A stretch of DNA of 60,079 bases. Origin: Muribaculaceae bacterium. GTDB lineage: Bacteria; Bacteroidota; Bacteroidia; Bacteroidales; Muribaculaceae. This document shows, in pieces, positions 59,909-60,079 of the stretch. The first letter of the stretch is position 1. Every line of letters begins with the position of its first letter. Where the stretch lies: positions 1-60,079 of the forward strand of contig JAFLTP010000006.1 of assembly GCA_022510405.1 (NCBI GenBank). The letters run 5' to 3'. The position numbers and the translations under genes are program-made. The notes beneath the pieces are model-generated. The model saw only the letters and a program-made list of their open reading frames with translations, was not told the DNA's origin and did not search any database.

Positions 59909-60079
59909 GGGAATAAACCAAGACAAACTAATGGGAAATTGCAAGGGATAAACTAAGGCAAACTAAGGGGAAATTGAAAGGGATAAATCAAGGCAAACTA
60001 AGAGGGAATTGCCAGGGATATGCCAAGGCAAACTAAGGGGAAATTGAAAGGGATAAATCAAGGCAAACTAAGAGGGAAT
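59909..60079. repeat. 35-bp tandem repeat running off the right edge
   Basis: Units beginning GGGATAAA start at 59909, 59945, 59980, 60015 and 60050 (periods 36, 35, 35, 35). Odd and even units differ, so a 70-bp higher order is visible: the unit at 59980 equals the one at 60050 as far as it can be read. A degenerate unit precedes (about 59880-59908). All frames contain stops in each unit, so it is not coding. It continues beyond the window. Confidence 0.85.

Noticed and set aside
59909..60079. Possible CRISPR array at the right edge
   Set aside because: The units are contiguous and similar over their whole 35 bases; there are no unique spacers between constant repeats, and no cas gene is in the window.

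Overview
The window looks like a chromosome segment of a gut Bacteroidales bacterium (order Bacteroidales; a Muribaculaceae- or Barnesiella-like genome is my guess). The evidence is SusC/SusD pairs, BACON domains, DUF families typical of Bacteroidetes (DUF4421, DUF3078, DUF3667, DUF1599), a Bacteroidetes-type arginine pathway with ArgF', Bacteroidetes promoters (-33 TTTG and -7 TAnnTTTG) in front of many genes, and the absence of clear Shine-Dalgarno sites. Family names come from my own reading of the translations; no database search was run.

Left end (1-1.5 kb): a tyrosine integrase lies just past the 3' end of a tRNA-Ser(UGA) gene, so an integrated element probably begins here and continues to the left outside the window. 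From 1.6 to 36.2 kb the sequence is mostly core genome. It holds small envelope genes (SPOR lipoprotein, DUF4421, DUF2007), mltG-hpf-xerC-rpsU, a nucleotide-amino-sugar mini-cluster (FdtA-like isomerase, FemAB-like acyltransferase, FdtB-like aminotransferase) with a gamma-carbonic anhydrase-like gene, a large Xaa-Pro aminopeptidase, a duplicated pair of small secreted LTxxQ proteins flanking a DUF3667 gene, a VTC polyphosphate polymerase, DUF1599 and a DoxX-like membrane protein, then glutamine synthetase and thioredoxin.

From 19.1 to 27.9 kb runs a nearly complete arginine operon on the minus strand: argB, argE, argH, yccF, a GNAT gene, argG, argC, argD, argF'. It is preceded by two HU-like genes, one of which is fused to a membrane segment and a LysM-like domain. 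A second minus-strand series (29.4-36.2 kb) carries parE, coaD, a C-terminal processing protease, DUF3078 and two secreted proteins of unknown function.

From 36.4 to 56.1 kb is a plus-strand polysaccharide utilisation locus, probably for beta-1,3-glucan. It has a lipoprotein GH3, a membrane-spanning sensor/regulator with a LuxR-type HTH, then GH16 (with BACON domains), SusC, SusD, a surface glycan-binding lipoprotein with duplicated modules, GH5, a second GH3 and a GH78-like protein. A promoter with three helically phased TTTGACGTA repeats stands in front of the GH16 gene. Likely scheme: GH16 and GH5 cut surface glucan, the SusD and glycan-binding proteins capture it, SusC imports oligosaccharides, and the GH3 enzymes release glucose.

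The right end (56.2-60.1 kb) holds two lipoproteins of unknown family that share a C-terminal domain. One contains a duplicated cysteine-rich module. Between them is a compact structured intergenic sequence, and after them a 35-bp tandem repeat runs off the window. Across the window several intergenic repeat families recur: G-free heptamer leaders, 32-bp palindromic repeats and a two-hairpin 3' element. These are the least explained parts of the sequence.
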